Made by a program: the position numbers and the translations under genes
Notes under the pieces: generated by a model
Databases searched by the model: none
What the model saw: only the letters and a program-made list of their open reading frames with translations
What the model was told of the DNA's origin: nothing
Part shown: positions 38,225 to 48,880 of the stretch, piece by piece
How the letters are laid out: every line of letters begins with the position of its first letter
Position numbering within the stretch: the stretch's first letter is position 1
Assembly (NCBI RefSeq): GCF_014133895.1
Contig: NC_050732.1
Location: forward strand, 861,001-925,000
Source of the DNA: Torulaspora globosa
Taxonomy: Eukaryota; Ascomycota; Saccharomycetes; Saccharomycetales; Saccharomycetaceae
Length of the DNA: 64,000 bases
Direction of reading: 5' to 3'

Positions 38225-39781
38225 ATGTTTGCAAGATCAGCTGTGCTTGCTAGAAACTCCAGCTCTCACATCGGGAGGATCCAACTTAGATATTTTTCAC
38301 ACTTGCCCTTGACAGTTCCCATTAAGCTGCCCAACGGGTTGGAGTACGAGCAACCAACCGGTTTGTTCATCAACAATAAGTTTGTTCCTTCGAAGCAGAA
38401 GAAGACGTTCGAAGTGATCAACCCATCGACCGAGGAGGAGATCTGTCACGTGTACGAAGGTAGAGAGGATGACGTGGAGGATGCGGTCAAGGCAGCTGAT
38501 GTGGCCTTCAACAATGGTTCGTGGTCGACTGTTGATCCATTGGCCAGAGGCAATGCTCTTTACAAACTAGCTGAGTTTATCGAGCAGGACAAGGATGTGA
38601 TTGCTTCCATCGAGACCTTGGATAACGGTAAGGCTATTTCGTCTGCCAGGGGCGATGTGGATCTTGTGATCAACTACTTGAAGTCTGCTGCTGGATATGC
38701 TGACAAGATCGATGGTAGACTCATCGACACCGGTAGCTCCCACTTTTCATACACCAGAAGGGAACCTTTGGGTGTGTGCGGACAGATCATTCCATGGAAC
38801 TTCCCCTTGTTGATGTGGGCTTGGAAAATTGCCCCTGCTTTGGTTACTGGTAACACTGTTGTTTTAAAGACTGCCGAGTCGACTCCACTATCTGCCCTAT
38901 ATGTTTCCAAGTACATCCCACAGGCTGGCATTCCTCCAGGTGTCGTCAACATTGTCTCCGGTTTTGGTAAGATTGTCGGTGAAGCTATCAGCAACCATCC
39001 AAAGGTTAAGAAGATTGCGTTCACTGGTTCGACTGCGACCGGTAAGCATATCTATCAAACTGCTGCAGCATCTTTGAAGAAGGCAACTCTTGAGTTGGGT
39101 GGTAAATCGCCTAACATTGTCTTCGCAGATGCTAACATTAAGCAGGCCGTCGACAACATTATCTTGGGTATCTACTACAATTCTGGTGAAGTCTGCTGCG
39201 CTGGCTCAAGAGTCTACGTGGAAGAATCTATTTATGACGAAGTTATTAACCAATTGAAAATTGCTTCCGAAGCAGTTAAGGTGGGTGATCCATTTGATGA
39301 AAACACCTTCCAAGGTGCTCAAACTTCGCAGAATCAGTTGTCTAAGATTTTGAGTTACGTGGAGATTGGTAAGAAGGAAGGTGCCACTTTGATTACAGGT
39401 GGTGAGAGATTGGGCGACAAGGGTTATTTCGTTAGACCAACTGTGTTCGGTGACGTTAATGAACAGATGAGAATTGTGAAGGAGGAAATTTTCGGCCCTG
39501 TTGTCACTGTCACCAAGTTCAAGAACTTGGACGAAGTTGTCGAAATGGCTAACGATTCTGAATACGGATTGGCTGCTGGTATTCACACGGTGAATATCAA
39601 CACAGCAATTAAAGTGGCTGACAGACTAAAGGCTGGTACCGTCTGGATCAACACTTATAACGATTTCCACCACAGTGTTCCATTCGGTGGCTTCAACGCT
39701 TCCGGACTTGGCCGTGAAATGGGTGCTGAGACTTTGGAGAATTACACTCAAGTCAAGGCTGTCCGCGCCAAGTTGGTTTAG
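38225..39781 (+). CDS. ALD4: Mitochondrial aldehyde dehydrogenase Ald4
   Basis: The 518-residue enzyme oxidises acetaldehyde to acetate with NAD(P)+ in mitochondria. The first 25 residues ([20 protein letters not shown]) form a basic, acid-free presequence. The fold is complete: [20 protein letters not shown], the cofactor region [11 protein letters not shown], catalytic glutamate in [11 protein letters not shown] near residue 290, and nucleophile cysteine in [10 protein letters not shown] near 322. It corresponds to YOR374W and ends the acetaldehyde-acetate-acetyl-CoA route that ACS1, 13 kb away, completes. Codon use is strongly biased toward preferred codons in the C-terminal half. Confidence 0.97.
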   Translation: MFARSAVLARNSSSHIGRIQLRYFSHLPLTVPIKLPNGLEYEQPTGLFINNKFVPSKQKKTFEVINPSTEEEICHVYEGREDDVEDAVKAADVAFNNGSWSTVDPLARGNALYKLAEFIEQDKDVIASIETLDNGKAISSARGDVDLVINYLKSAAGYADKIDGRLIDTGSSHFSYTRREPLGVCGQIIPWNFPLLMWAWKIAPALVTGNTVVLKTAESTPLSALYVSKYIPQAGIPPGVVNIVSGFGKIVGEAISNHPKVKKIAFTGSTATGKHIYQTAAASLKKATLELGGKSPNIVFADANIKQAVDNIILGIYYNSGEVCCAGSRVYVEESIYDEVINQLKIASEAVKVGDPFDENTFQGAQTSQNQLSKILSYVEIGKKEGATLITGGERLGDKGYFVRPTVFGDVNEQMRIVKEEIFGPVVTVTKFKNLDEVVEMANDSEYGLAAGIHTVNINTAIKVADRLKAGTVWINTYNDFHHSVPFGGFNASGLGREMGAETLENYTQVKAVRAKLV

Positions 39782-39920
39782 CGCTTCTGTCTGAGCACTT
39801 TCATGAAGTTTTAAATATTCTGTACACCCAGGGGGTTTAAATAACTGAAACACTTTTAACTTAATCAGTTAAAATTGGAAATGCAACCTAATTCTCCGCT
39901 ATAAAAATCGTAGATCTCAT
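39782..39920. other. Gap between ALD4 and the CNE1 pseudogene
   Basis: AT-rich 3' flank of ALD4, with no gene seen. Confidence 0.4.
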
Positions 39921-41603
39921 TTATTGTACAGAGGCGTCATAGCTGTCAGTAATCATTAGCGGAACTTCCTTAAGCTGATAAAGCCTGCTAAAAGAATTAT
40001 GGCAGTGAATAACTAAAGCTGAGGGAGCAACGCCAGTTTGCTCACTAAATTTAGAAAAAAATTCACTTGCAAAGCCAATGGCTGTATCATAAAAGTTCGG
40101 CGTTTCAATGCTATCTGAAGGTGGCGCCCTAGGCAATCTAGCACCGTTGAGAAGTTTTGAGTGCAGCTGTGCATCCTGAAACTTCTTCTTGGGAAGGAGA
40201 GTAGCAACTTTTCGGCTTCTTCTATGTGATTACCGACATAGATATTGTCAAGTATGAGATCGGAACTTCCACTCCAAAACTCAAACACAATTGCCCCTAT
40301 TGGATTCTCTCACTTGGCAGGTACCGAATCTTCATAGTAGTCAGGATTTTCGATTGAGTGAGGCCCCCAATTTCCCTGGTAACCAGGGTTTGGGATCATC
40401 GGTGGTTCCCAGGGCGCTTTGTATTTAGGATTTCGAAGCAATCGAGGTATCCACTGGCCACAACCAGAAATCTTCTTGCATTCTGGGTTACCAATCATTG
40501 GCGCAATCCAAATGCCGAATTTATCGTCAACCCACCATTGGGGCCTTTGCTGGCTACTGTTGGGAATCAACGAGGGCAATGATTCATCCCAATCATCAGG
40601 TTTTACGTCGTTCTCGTCTGGAATCTGCGGAGGTTCTGATTCATCCTAGTCTTCGGGCTTCACAGCCTGGGAATCCGGTATATATTGACGATCATCCCAA
40701 TGGAGCGGCTTAACCGCACAAGGATAGGAATGTGTCTCGGAGGATTAGACCCTGGATTGAATGTACCTTCTTCCAGAAAATTTGCGGCCTTGACCACGGA
40801 GCCATCGACTCTTATTTCAAACTCCTTTCTGGCGCCCTTCAGCCAAAATGTATACAGATGAGCCACCGAAACGTCATTCAATTGCGATAATGGTGCCTGT
40901 TTTAGAAGCTTCAATTCTGGCTTCATCGTTCTGGGGTTCGTCTTCTTTGATACCCAAACGTATTTCATCGGTATATGGAGGGCACATGTCTGGACCGAAT
41001 AGCAGTTCTAGGACTGGGGAATTACCATTGTTTTTAGTGAGATCTGTGGCCGATGGCAGTAGCTTTAGGAACCACCTCCGCATTTCAAATCAGTTTGCAA
41101 TTGAACTTCATATTGCACAACCAGGTCGTCGTCAGCTTCGAGTTGAACTGGCGTGGGTAATTTTGCTGCCAATCATTGCGGCAACATTCGATTTTTCAGA
41201 ACCAAGCCTTGGTCACCTTTGAGGGCTTTCAGTACATGAGGCTCCTCAATGTCCATTCACCGAGATATTGCTTGCTGAACTCAGAAGTCGTCCGATCCAT
41301 GACCTTGAATTGAAATGACAGCCATCTTTTTCCTAAACAATCCTTGCCAGTGTAGTCCTGGAAGTCTTCCCAATATGAGTCTACCGAGAGGTTGACGTTC
41401 CCCAACGTAAAGTTGTAGGTTCGCACTTCAAGGCTGTCACTCCCTTGTTCAAAGGCAAGTGCAATTGCGAGCAAGATCCCGCTTGAAACTACAAGTTTGG
41501 GTGTATTTTCAAGCACATTGGCTAATTGATCGTCGAAGCGCTTCAAGTATAACTCTTGAGCGATAGTCGGATCAAGAAGCAGATCCTTGCGCGATCGATG
41601 CAA
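39921..41603 (-). pseudogene. CNE1: Calnexin (CNE1) pseudogene, multiply frameshifted
   Basis: The minus strand keeps calnexin features in order but across several frames. Near 41490-41229 are a hydrophobic leader (KLVVSSGILLAIALAF) and the first lectin strand (SVDSYWEDFQDYTG). Near 41020-40960 is ELLFGPDMCPPYTDEIRL. At 40900-40760 is HLYTFWLKGARKEFEIRVDGSVV in another frame. At 40550-40325 are the P-domain repeats (GCGQWIPRLLRNPKYKAPWEPPMIPNPGYQGNWG, which I read as two motifs). An in-frame TGA at about 40310 then separates these from FEFWSGSSDLILDNIYVGN. A further shift precedes the C-terminus. No start codon stands in frame before the leader. CNE1 is YAL058W, expected exactly here between GPB2 and ECM1. 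Several independent breaks argue against sequencing error. Confidence 0.88.
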
Positions 41604-41670
41604 GTTCGCCCATGATTAAAACCAACTATACTACAATGCATAGATAAAAACCATTACTATTACTTCCCCC

Positions 41671-42228
41671 CTACACTTCGACGTCGTCAGTCAAAACGCT
41701 AAACAGATTCTTGGGCGAGCTGTTGGTGTCAGAAATCTTGTCAGAATCGCCCTCCGTAACTTCATTGGGGTCGTCATTTTCCGTGGCGTCTTCGGACGCT
41801 GCTTCATGCTCTTTGTCCGCTATTCCTGCTTGATTAGTCGTTGTAGTTCTTTCTCTTCTAATTTGCTCGTTTGTACTGTCCCAACCAGCTTTCCTAGCGT
41901 TCTGTACATATTTGGCACGGGATACCGACCTCGCTATCTTGCCATCCAGCCTGTTTGCAACGTTAAGAGCACGTTCAAACCTTTCCTTGTCAGCACCTAC
42001 CACGCTTGCACTCAATTTCTCCTTTATATGCTTTTTGCTAACCTTGTTCTTATTCTTATTCCGCAACTTGGCTTCCAAAAGTGCTTCATTCTTTGCTGCC
42101 GTTCTGGTAAGTATGTTCGTCAGATCTGTCTTCTCTGCTCTGGGCAGTTGCGATAACGCTTTCGGCTCCGGCTCTTCGTCAACAGCACGTCTAGCGGCCC
42201 TGGAGTGTCTGGATACCTTCTTAGCCAT
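41671..42228 (-). CDS. ECM1: Ecm1, 60S ribosomal subunit biogenesis/export factor
   Basis: A 185-residue basic protein with an acidic tail. The start is the ATG of MAKKVSRHSRAARRA; four codons upstream start from GTG. Conserved stretches PRAEKTDLTNILTRTAAKNEALLEAK and RLDGKIARSVSRAKYVQNARKAGWDSTN match yeast Ecm1. It is a nuclear and nucleolar factor linked genetically to Mtr2 and 60S export. Corresponds to YAL059W, next to CNE1 and BDH1. Confidence 0.93.
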   Translation of the reverse strand: MAKKVSRHSRAARRAVDEEPEPKALSQLPRAEKTDLTNILTRTAAKNEALLEAKLRNKNKNKVSKKHIKEKLSASVVGADKERFERALNVANRLDGKIARSVSRAKYVQNARKAGWDSTNEQIRRERTTTTNQAGIADKEHEAASEDATENDDPNEVTEGDSDKISDTNSSPKNLFSVLTDDVEV

Positions 42229-42365
42229 GGGTCTCGACACTCGGCACTGGATCTCTGAATGCGATGCTGATCAAGCTCAATGACTTGAAGTATGTTGAGC
42301 TCATCGCTTTGAATCGATGAAAAATTTCAGCTCACTATTTACTACAATATAAAGAAGCTATATAC

Positions 42366-43514
42366 TCAAGCGTTCAATTCGTTGTGGTTGTTTGGGGTCA
42401 AAAGTATCTTGACGTTGGTTTCCTTGTGGTTCATTAGTTCCAGGAATCCTTTCTCCCAACCGTCCTCTAACTTCTGTTTTCCTGTGATGAGTTGTCTGCA
42501 ATCTTGCAAAGGGATTCGACCGGAATGAATAGCTTCGACGACTTCCCTGAAATCCTCAACGGTGTAACCGATGGAGCCGGTTAACCTCTTCTCTTTGAGT
42601 GTGACGTCCATTGGATGGTAGTCGATAGGTTTGTTCCCCCAGATGGCGACATTCACTGAAACACCTCTAAAGGTTGTAACGTGCAAAGCTGTGTCGAAAG
42701 TGGCTTTGACACCAGAGCAATCGAAGGCCGCATCAAATCCGTCCTGTCCCACGGGGATCTTGCGCAGTTCTTCGATGGCGTCTGCGTGCTCAGCAGGGTT
42801 GAAGACTTCGACTCCGAGAGATGACGCAAGATCTCTTCTGATGGAAGCAAGCTCAGAGACGACAATTTTGCTTGCGCCAAATCCTTTGAGCACCAGGACA
42901 GCAGCAAGCCCGATAGGGCCTGCTCCCATGACACATGCCGTCTGGCCTTTTTGGAACCCGGCTATCTTGGCCGCATGCCAAGTGACAGACAGAGGCTCGA
43001 CCAACGCAGCAACGTCGAGTGGAAGTTCTTTAGGAATGACAACACAATGGTCCTGCGAAACGGTGACTCTCTCTGCAAAGCCACCACCGGTAACACCAAG
43101 CCCAGTGAAACCAGCGTGAGCACAACAATTGACCATACCCTTAGCGCACGCCGAACAAGCTGCGTTCGTCTTCAGCGAAGAGTTTTCCCAACGCTTGATG
43201 TCCAGACAGCTGCAGCCCGCCTCCACCACCACATGGTCGCCGGCTTTCACCTTGGTCACCTTCGAGCCGATCTTGGACACAATACCAGACATCTCGTGCC
43301 CCATTGGCTGAGGCAGTCTCTTGCCCGACAAAGGATGCTCACCGCCATCCCTGGGCATGAAGATCGGCCCGTCCAAATACTCATGCAAATCCGTACCACA
43401 TATCCCACACCATGATACATCGATCAGAACTTCCTCATCGTTTTCAATGGTTGGTTCCGGCAGGTCATCCGCGAAATGGATGTCGCCTTTCTTGAAATAA
43501 GCCAGAGCTCTCAT
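42366..43514 (-). CDS. BDH1: (R,R)-2,3-butanediol dehydrogenase Bdh1
   Basis: A 382-residue zinc-dependent medium-chain dehydrogenase. The catalytic zinc ligands lie in the CGICGTDLHEY and GHEMSG motifs (Cys39, His and Glu about 75). The cofactor domain shows GAGPIGL near residue 188. It reversibly converts acetoin to (2R,3R)-butanediol with NAD(H). The start MRALAYFKKGDIHF matches S. cerevisiae Bdh1, which is also 382 residues. It is tandem with BDH2 as in YAL060W-YAL061W. Confidence 0.96.
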   Translation of the reverse strand: MRALAYFKKGDIHFADDLPEPTIENDEEVLIDVSWCGICGTDLHEYLDGPIFMPRDGGEHPLSGKRLPQPMGHEMSGIVSKIGSKVTKVKAGDHVVVEAGCSCLDIKRWENSSLKTNAACSACAKGMVNCCAHAGFTGLGVTGGGFAERVTVSQDHCVVIPKELPLDVAALVEPLSVTWHAAKIAGFQKGQTACVMGAGPIGLAAVLVLKGFGASKIVVSELASIRRDLASSLGVEVFNPAEHADAIEELRKIPVGQDGFDAAFDCSGVKATFDTALHVTTFRGVSVNVAIWGNKPIDYHPMDVTLKEKRLTGSIGYTVEDFREVVEAIHSGRIPLQDCRQLITGKQKLEDGWEKGFLELMNHKETNVKILLTPNNHNELNA

Positions 43515-43911
43515 CTTTATTGCTAGTATTAACTACAAAGTATTTAAGATTACGATTTAAGGTTAAGAACTTGAGTGATCTCTAGCGAACACACAAGGGT
43601 CTTAAATATCGCGCGATTCGCAGCAGATCTAGGGAACGAGATGAAGAAATTCCGAGATTGAACGTGAACCTAGCTAGGGTCCCAGGCTTTACTTCGTCGA
43701 TTTTCCCCCAATTACAGGTAGCGTTTAAACGGGGTTTAACTATCGCTCGCAATCGGGCGAACAACCCACGCAGATGGCTTTTGGCGGATACGCCTTGCCG
43801 TCTCCAATGCGGATAGGAAAGCCCACTTCCATGCATATTGGCATTGGTTGTCCGTGTTTACTTAAAAAAAAATTATAATATTATACTGATACGACTAAAA
43901 TTACAGTTCTA
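43515..43911. promoter_or_regulatory. BDH1 upstream region
   Basis: A 397-bp gap between the tandem BDH genes. It is AT-rich beside the BDH2 stop (43862-43885) and otherwise unremarkable. Confidence 0.4.
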
Positions 43912-45063
43912 CTAGCACAATTCGCCGCTGTTGTTAGGGGTCATAAGAACTTTTATGGTTTGATCCTTGTGAGTGATCAATTTTTTGATACCCTTTTCGA
44001 CACCAATCTCCAGTGGGATTTTATCTGTTATCATATGGCTTGCCTTTTCTGCGTCTATCTTCTTTTCCGCGAAGGCGTCGATTACTTCCAAAAAATCGTC
44101 CGCTGTGTAGCACATGGATCCCATGTACCTCTTCTCTTGCTTAGTAACATCCATCGGCAAGAAGCTCACGGGGTGGTCTCCCCACATGGCAACGTTCACA
44201 GCTGTGCCCCTGTAGGTGAGGCAGCGGATTGCCGCCTTCAGAGTGACTGGCAAACCAGAACAGTCGAAAGTGTAGTCAAAACCGTCACCTCCAGGAGCAA
44301 TGGAGCGCAGGTATTCAATCGATTCGTCGTGAGGTCTGAGCGAGGGATCGTACGTAATGGCGCCCATTTTTTCAGCCAATTCTCTTCTGATCAGGGCAGG
44401 TTCAGAAACGACAATTTCGGTGCAACCAAAACCGTTCAAAGCCAGAATTGTACCCAGGCCAATTGGTCCCCCGCCAATAATTAACACCGAAGATCCTCTC
44501 TTAAAATCACAGACCTTCAGGGCGTGCCAGCAGACAGCTATGGGTTGTATCAAAGCGGCAACATCCAATGGAAAGTCATCGGGAATTTTAAAGCAATGAG
44601 ACTCGTTAATTACCATTCTTTCAGCGCAGCCACCGCTTTGAACACCAGCCCCGCAAAGACCCAAGTGCGAGCAGACGTTGTATAAACCTTTTTTGCAGGC
44701 TGCGCAAATCTCCTTGTTAGGATGCGCTGCGGTTGACCATCTATACCTGTCTCTACAAGTTCCCGTCGGCTCGACCACAACATGGTCTCCGACCCGCAAG
44801 CTTTGAACACCGGGGCCTACTTTGCTTACGACGCCGGAAATTTCATGGCCAAGGGCCTGTGGAAGACCTAGTCCACTTATCTGATTAGTTTCTCCATCTT
44901 TGGGGAAAAAGATAGGATCATCTAGATATTCGTGCAAATCTGTACCGCAAATTCCGCACCAAGCGATGTCGACGATCAATTCATCCGGTGCCACTATCTT
45001 GGGCTCTTCCAGGGCCTCAGTAAACCTAACATCACCCTTCCTAAAATATGCAAGAGCCCGCAT
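43912..45063 (-). CDS. BDH2: Medium-chain dehydrogenase Bdh2 (BDH1 paralog)
   Basis: A 383-residue zinc dehydrogenase, clearly paralogous to its neighbour. CGICGTDLHEYLDDP, GHEISGVVSKVG and the cofactor motif GGGPIGLG are all kept, and the structural-zinc cysteine cluster (CAACKKGLYNVC) is intact. S. cerevisiae Bdh2 is 417 residues and lacks a firmly known substrate. The name rests on similarity and tandem order next to BDH1 and GDH. Substrate is inference. Confidence 0.9.
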   Translation of the reverse strand: MRALAYFRKGDVRFTEALEEPKIVAPDELIVDIAWCGICGTDLHEYLDDPIFFPKDGETNQISGLGLPQALGHEISGVVSKVGPGVQSLRVGDHVVVEPTGTCRDRYRWSTAAHPNKEICAACKKGLYNVCSHLGLCGAGVQSGGCAERMVINESHCFKIPDDFPLDVAALIQPIAVCWHALKVCDFKRGSSVLIIGGGPIGLGTILALNGFGCTEIVVSEPALIRRELAEKMGAITYDPSLRPHDESIEYLRSIAPGGDGFDYTFDCSGLPVTLKAAIRCLTYRGTAVNVAMWGDHPVSFLPMDVTKQEKRYMGSMCYTADDFLEVIDAFAEKKIDAEKASHMITDKIPLEIGVEKGIKKLITHKDQTIKVLMTPNNSGELC

Positions 45064-45514
45064 GCTGCCTCAATCCAGCCTATACTCAGCAGTTTTTGGT
45101 CTCAATGTGTAGGCTAAGAATCATTATATTGGTAATTAATATACACCGTTATAGCCTTACCCATGACTATAAATTATTAAGGGGTACCTCCTTTTTAATC
45201 AACATGCGGTGTGATAAGATAACCTGTTCTCCTTGCGACGACGAGTAATTGGCTACAAAGCCAGCCGGAATATTAATCAATTTCGCTGGTTGCTAACTTT
45301 GTTTACTAAATTTTATGATTTGGTAGTTTTGATTAACATTGGTTCTTTACAAATCTAGCCAATGAAGCCGCAGCAAGACAAACAAGACAAAGAGCAAAAT
45401 GAAATCGACAATAAATTAGTTTTCCGATGCACCGTGCGTAATTTCCTTTCAATAGTATTCAATATATGCTTAAATTTTAGATTATATATACAGCTTCTTG
45501 TCGCATGCTCTACA
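45064..45514. other. BDH2 upstream and GDH1 3' flank
   Basis: A 451-bp gap. A frame on the plus strand from 45362 runs into the GDH1 antisense and is a shadow. No gene recognised. Confidence 0.4.
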
Positions 45515-46897
45515 TTAGAAAACATCACCTTGGTCGAACATAGCGTCAGCAACCTTTATGAAGGAGGCCAGGTTGGCACCCTTGACCAAAGATGGCAAAG
45601 TTTCCTTGTTGGTTTCGTTGCTGTAAGTTTGAGCAGCATTAATACAGTCGTTGAAGCAGTTGATCATACCTCTCTTCAATTCCTGATCAACAGTTTCTCT
45701 GGTCCACGTCATTCTTTGAGAGTTCTGTGCCATCTCAAGACCAGAAACCAAAACACCACCCAAGTTACTGGCCTTACCCCCGACGTACCAAACAGCACCC
45801 TGGCTGGAGGTAGCAGTCAAACGGGCAGTTTCGAAAGCCTGGATAGCTTCGGGTGTACAACCCATGTTGGAACCTTCGGCAACAAACTTGACTCCAGCGG
45901 CAACCAGTGCCTTGGCTTCGTCACCAGAAACTTCGTTTTGAGTGGCACATGGCAAAGCGATGTCAACCTTACCAGCGTGGGTCCATGGACGAGCACCAGC
46001 CACATATTGGACCTTGTTCTCAGCGAAAGCAGAGAATTCACCAACGATTTCTTCTAGGCTCTTGAATTTGATCTTAGCATCTGCAATAGCGCTGACTTGT
46101 TCGGAGGTAATACCGGACTCGGAGATGATACAACCCTTGGAGTCAGACAAAGAGACAACCTTACCGCCGAGCTCGATGACCTTCAAGGCAGCGTATTGAG
46201 CAACATTACCACTGCCTGAGATGGCAACACGCTTACCTTCGAAGGATTCCTTTCCTTTTGTAGCGTAGTCAATCATAGCTTGGGTGAAGTAGATGACACC
46301 GTAACCAGTGGCTTCTGGTCTGATCAAAGAACCACCCCAGTTCAAGCCCTTACCAGTCAAGACACCTTCCCAGGAGTTTCTGTAAGCTCTGTAAGCACCG
46401 AACAGGTAACCGATTTCACGACCACCGACACCAATGTCACCTGCTGGCACATCGGTATCTTGACCAATGTGTTTGCTCAATTCTCTCATGAAAGAGGAAC
46501 AGATTCTCCTGATTTCGTTATCGGATCTGCCTTTCAAGTCGACACAAAGACCACCCTTGGCACCACCCATGTCCAAACCGGTCAACGCATTCTTGAAGAT
46601 CTGCTCAAAACCCAAAAACTTCAAGATGGATAGGTTGACGGTTGGGTGGAAACGCAAGCCACCTTTGTAAGGACCCTTAGCAGAGTTGTACTGCACTCTG
46701 AAACCGGTGGCCACTTCTTGCTCACCCTTGTCGTTCTCCCAGGAGACTCTGAACTGAATGATTCTCTCTGGCACGGCGACAATCTTCAGCACCTTCTCAT
46801 ACTCTGGCTTGACTTGGAAAAGAGTCGAATCTCTCAAGGAAGAGACAATTTCATCATGAGCCTGTTGAAATTCTGGTTCGAATGGAGCTGCGGACAT
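45515..46897 (-). CDS. GDH1: NADP-dependent glutamate dehydrogenase
   Basis: A 460-residue enzyme that makes glutamate from ammonium and 2-oxoglutarate with NADPH. The substrate-binding region [11 protein letters not shown] (lysine near 114) and the dinucleotide fold ([14 protein letters not shown]) are present, as is the C-terminal [24 protein letters not shown]. cerevisiae has two copies, GDH1 (YOR375C) and GDH3 (YAL062W), both at this position in the two duplicated blocks; this is the single ancestor. Codon use is highly biased, pointing to strong expression. It is the last gene of the conserved block. Confidence 0.97.
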   Translation of the reverse strand: MSAAPFEPEFQQAHDEIVSSLRDSTLFQVKPEYEKVLKIVAVPERIIQFRVSWENDKGEQEVATGFRVQYNSAKGPYKGGLRFHPTVNLSILKFLGFEQIFKNALTGLDMGGAKGGLCVDLKGRSDNEIRRICSSFMRELSKHIGQDTDVPAGDIGVGGREIGYLFGAYRAYRNSWEGVLTGKGLNWGGSLIRPEATGYGVIYFTQAMIDYATKGKESFEGKRVAISGSGNVAQYAALKVIELGGKVVSLSDSKGCIISESGITSEQVSAIADAKIKFKSLEEIVGEFSAFAENKVQYVAGARPWTHAGKVDIALPCATQNEVSGDEAKALVAAGVKFVAEGSNMGCTPEAIQAFETARLTATSSQGAVWYVGGKASNLGGVLVSGLEMAQNSQRMTWTRETVDQELKRGMINCFNDCINAAQTYSNETNKETLPSLVKGANLASFIKVADAMFDQGDVF

Positions 46898-47571
46898 TAT
46901 ATGTGTTAATTGAGAAACGTGAAAACCTTGGGCTTGTGGAGAAATAATTTAAGAAGAGAAGACGCACCTCTCCAGATCTTTAATGAAGAACACAGGCGCT
47001 TTATATATATACATCTTTGAATGTCGAAACTGTGGATGTACACCCGCTTCTTACTGCATTTCTCGCTCCAGTTCCATTCATTCTGCAACGTTACGTTGTA
47101 ATGTTCTGAAAGGCAGATTTTAGGAATAACTGACACTTCTTCGAACCCTACCTGTGATAAGGACTTACTTTTCACGCCCTCAATGATTCTATTGGATATT
47201 TTTTTCTCGTGAGAACGCATATTCTCTCGTGAAAAGTGACTCCATCCGATAAACGACGCCTCTTGTTTTTAATTGGCTTCCGGTTCGTTTCTTCTTGAGA
47301 AATAGGCATTATCTTTGCACGGCTTCAACGGCTTGTCTGAATTCCTCGGGAAAAGAGAGATCTAGCGTGGAAGCTTGGCTCTGTTTTGCCAGTTGTCTAG
47401 CTATTCAGAATAGTCGAGTGAGCCCCCACTTTATGCAGTTTTGGGATATAGGCAACAGACTGCGTAATACTTCGTCTATCACGTAGCGATAGATTTTTTG
47501 CGTGGGTAAAGAATTACATCTAGAGTATTTCCACGACATATGCGATGCGAACGCTTAAAATTTTCTATATT
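46898..47571. promoter_or_regulatory. GDH1 promoter and gap before tRNA-Val
   Basis: Read on the minus strand, a TATATATATAAAG lies at 47000-47012, about 105 bp before the GDH1 ATG. The rest, out to the tRNA, shows no gene. GATAA-type nitrogen-control cores were not scanned systematically. Confidence 0.5.
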
Positions 47572-47645
47572 GGTTTCGTGGTCTAGTCGGTTATGGCATC
47601 TGCTTAACACGCAGAACGTCCCCAGTTCGATCCTGGGCGAAATCA
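47572..47645 (+). tRNA. tRNA-Val (anticodon AAC)
   Basis: A 74-nt cloverleaf: acceptor GGTTTCG pairs with CGAAATC, anticodon loop CTTAACAC gives AAC, and the T loop is GTTCGATCC. It appears identical to the S. cerevisiae gene, recalled from memory. No intron. A run of eight T from 47648 ends transcription. Confidence 0.97.
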
Positions 47646-47655
47646 TATTTTTTTT

Positions 47656-47992
47656 CTCGTCTCCATACAGATAGAGGCCTGACCCACGCTATTATTTTGC
47701 TTGGTAGACTGATCAAGCTGCGGAACGTTTCCTATCAGCTTAATGTGGGATGCTGGACGATCGTAAGAGTGCTTGCAGGAGCCGCAGTTGTCACTAGTGC
47801 GACTTCATCTTGTGGGTTGTCATCAGGATCCTATTTGACCGATGGCAATTCCGCCGTAAGTACAACCCCTGCGCTCGATGATGTAAGTTGTGCTGAACAG
47901 CTGGTGGCACTGTAATCTTTGCTTCGAACTTGAATACAGAAGCAACTAAAAACTAAACAATAGACATAGCGGGAAGCGCGCGGGTAAGCCAA
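47656..47992. other. Gap between tRNA-Val and the dehydrogenase gene
   Basis: A short plus-strand frame (47697-47915, about 70 residues) is open here but shows no family features, so I do not call it a gene. Confidence 0.35.
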
Positions 47993-48880
47993 TTACTTCG
48001 CCAGACCTTTACTCTTGAGCAGTTCTTCTGAGGCCTCTACATAGCTGGCTGCGTAGTTTGGGGTCATACCTTCCGAGGGCAAGATTCCTTGAGCTTTGTT
48101 ATTGTAAAAAGTGCCACTGCGTTTTTCCAGTTCCGGAGCGACCATCAAAGGAACCATCTTCGCTGCATACTGTTCGGGAGTTTGAGTAAACCACCCGATA
48201 ATTCCTTCGATAATATATGACTTCCAAGAGTTCTCCCCCAGTAGATTGTCTCTGATGTTTGTCCTCACGATTCCCGGGTTCAAACCATAAATATTAAGCT
48301 GGGGATATCTTTCTGCGGCAACACGAACCAGCGCCTCATTGCCCGCAACCGTATTCATATGTGCTTTAATAGCTCCGTAGCTGTTTTCCTGATTCAGATC
48401 ATCAATCGTGCCCAATTCTCCCGAACCAGGATAGCCCATGGAAAAGACTCTTGGCTTGAATCCTAAAGAGTTCTTAGTGCGGCGCAGCTTTGGAGCGATT
48501 TCGTTAAGCATCACTAGTCTGTTAAGATAGCTGACTGCAAGATCCCGCTCCAAACCTTCTGCTGTCACCTGTTTCGACGTGCTTGCAAAGATACCGGTCG
48601 TGAACAACAAGATGTCCAGTGTCTCTGGTGCAATTTGTTGAGCAATTTGTCGAGCTACCTCCATCGAGCTCAAATCTGCCTGCACAAAGCTGATATTCTG
48701 AACCTCGGAGTCCTTGAAACTACGTCCAACAACAATCACATGGGCTCCCCGGGAAGCCAGCTGCAGAGCAATGGCTCGACCCAAGCCATTTGTTCCTCCG
48801 ATTACCGCAACCTTCAGTGCCTCAAGGGCCAGCGATTCTAAAGGGGATTCATGCCACTCAAAACTATTATCTCTCTTCAT
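47993..48880 (-). CDS. Short-chain dehydrogenase/reductase family protein
   Basis: A 295-residue SDR-family protein. The cofactor motif GGTNGLGRA lies at about residues 28-36, and an aspartate in QADLSS follows at the adenine pocket. The active-site pair is YGAIK (Tyr and Lys near residues 163-167). The usual serine before it is not in the canonical spacing: the strand reads RVFSMGYPGSGEL. The fold and length resemble retinol-dehydrogenase-like and WW-oxidoreductase-like members common in fungi. I cannot name the substrate. It has no counterpart at this position in S. cerevisiae and lies in the accessory region outside the conserved block. Confidence 0.8.
   Translation of the reverse strand: MKRDNSFEWHESPLESLALEALKVAVIGGTNGLGRAIALQLASRGAHVIVVGRSFKDSEVQNISFVQADLSSMEVARQIAQQIAPETLDILLFTTGIFASTSKQVTAEGLERDLAVSYLNRLVMLNEIAPKLRRTKNSLGFKPRVFSMGYPGSGELGTIDDLNQENSYGAIKAHMNTVAGNEALVRVAAERYPQLNIYGLNPGIVRTNIRDNLLGENSWKSYIIEGIIGWFTQTPEQYAAKMVPLMVAPELEKRSGTFYNNKAQGILPSEGMTPNYAASYVEASEELLKSKGLAK

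Noticed and set aside
39782..42228. Sequencing error as the cause of the broken CNE1
   Set aside because: Breaks are several and of different kinds (stop, frameshifts, lost start), while the genes on both sides have none; a run of errors limited to one gene is unlikely. Reads would still be decisive.
45362..46057. Plus-strand frame of 231 residues opposite the end of GDH1
   Set aside because: Most of it is antisense to a highly conserved enzyme whose codon bias suppresses stops.
47697..47915. Short plus-strand frame with Ser/Thr-rich sequence downstream of tRNA-Val
   Set aside because: Too short, with a non-descript sequence and no conserved neighbour; not enough to call a gene.
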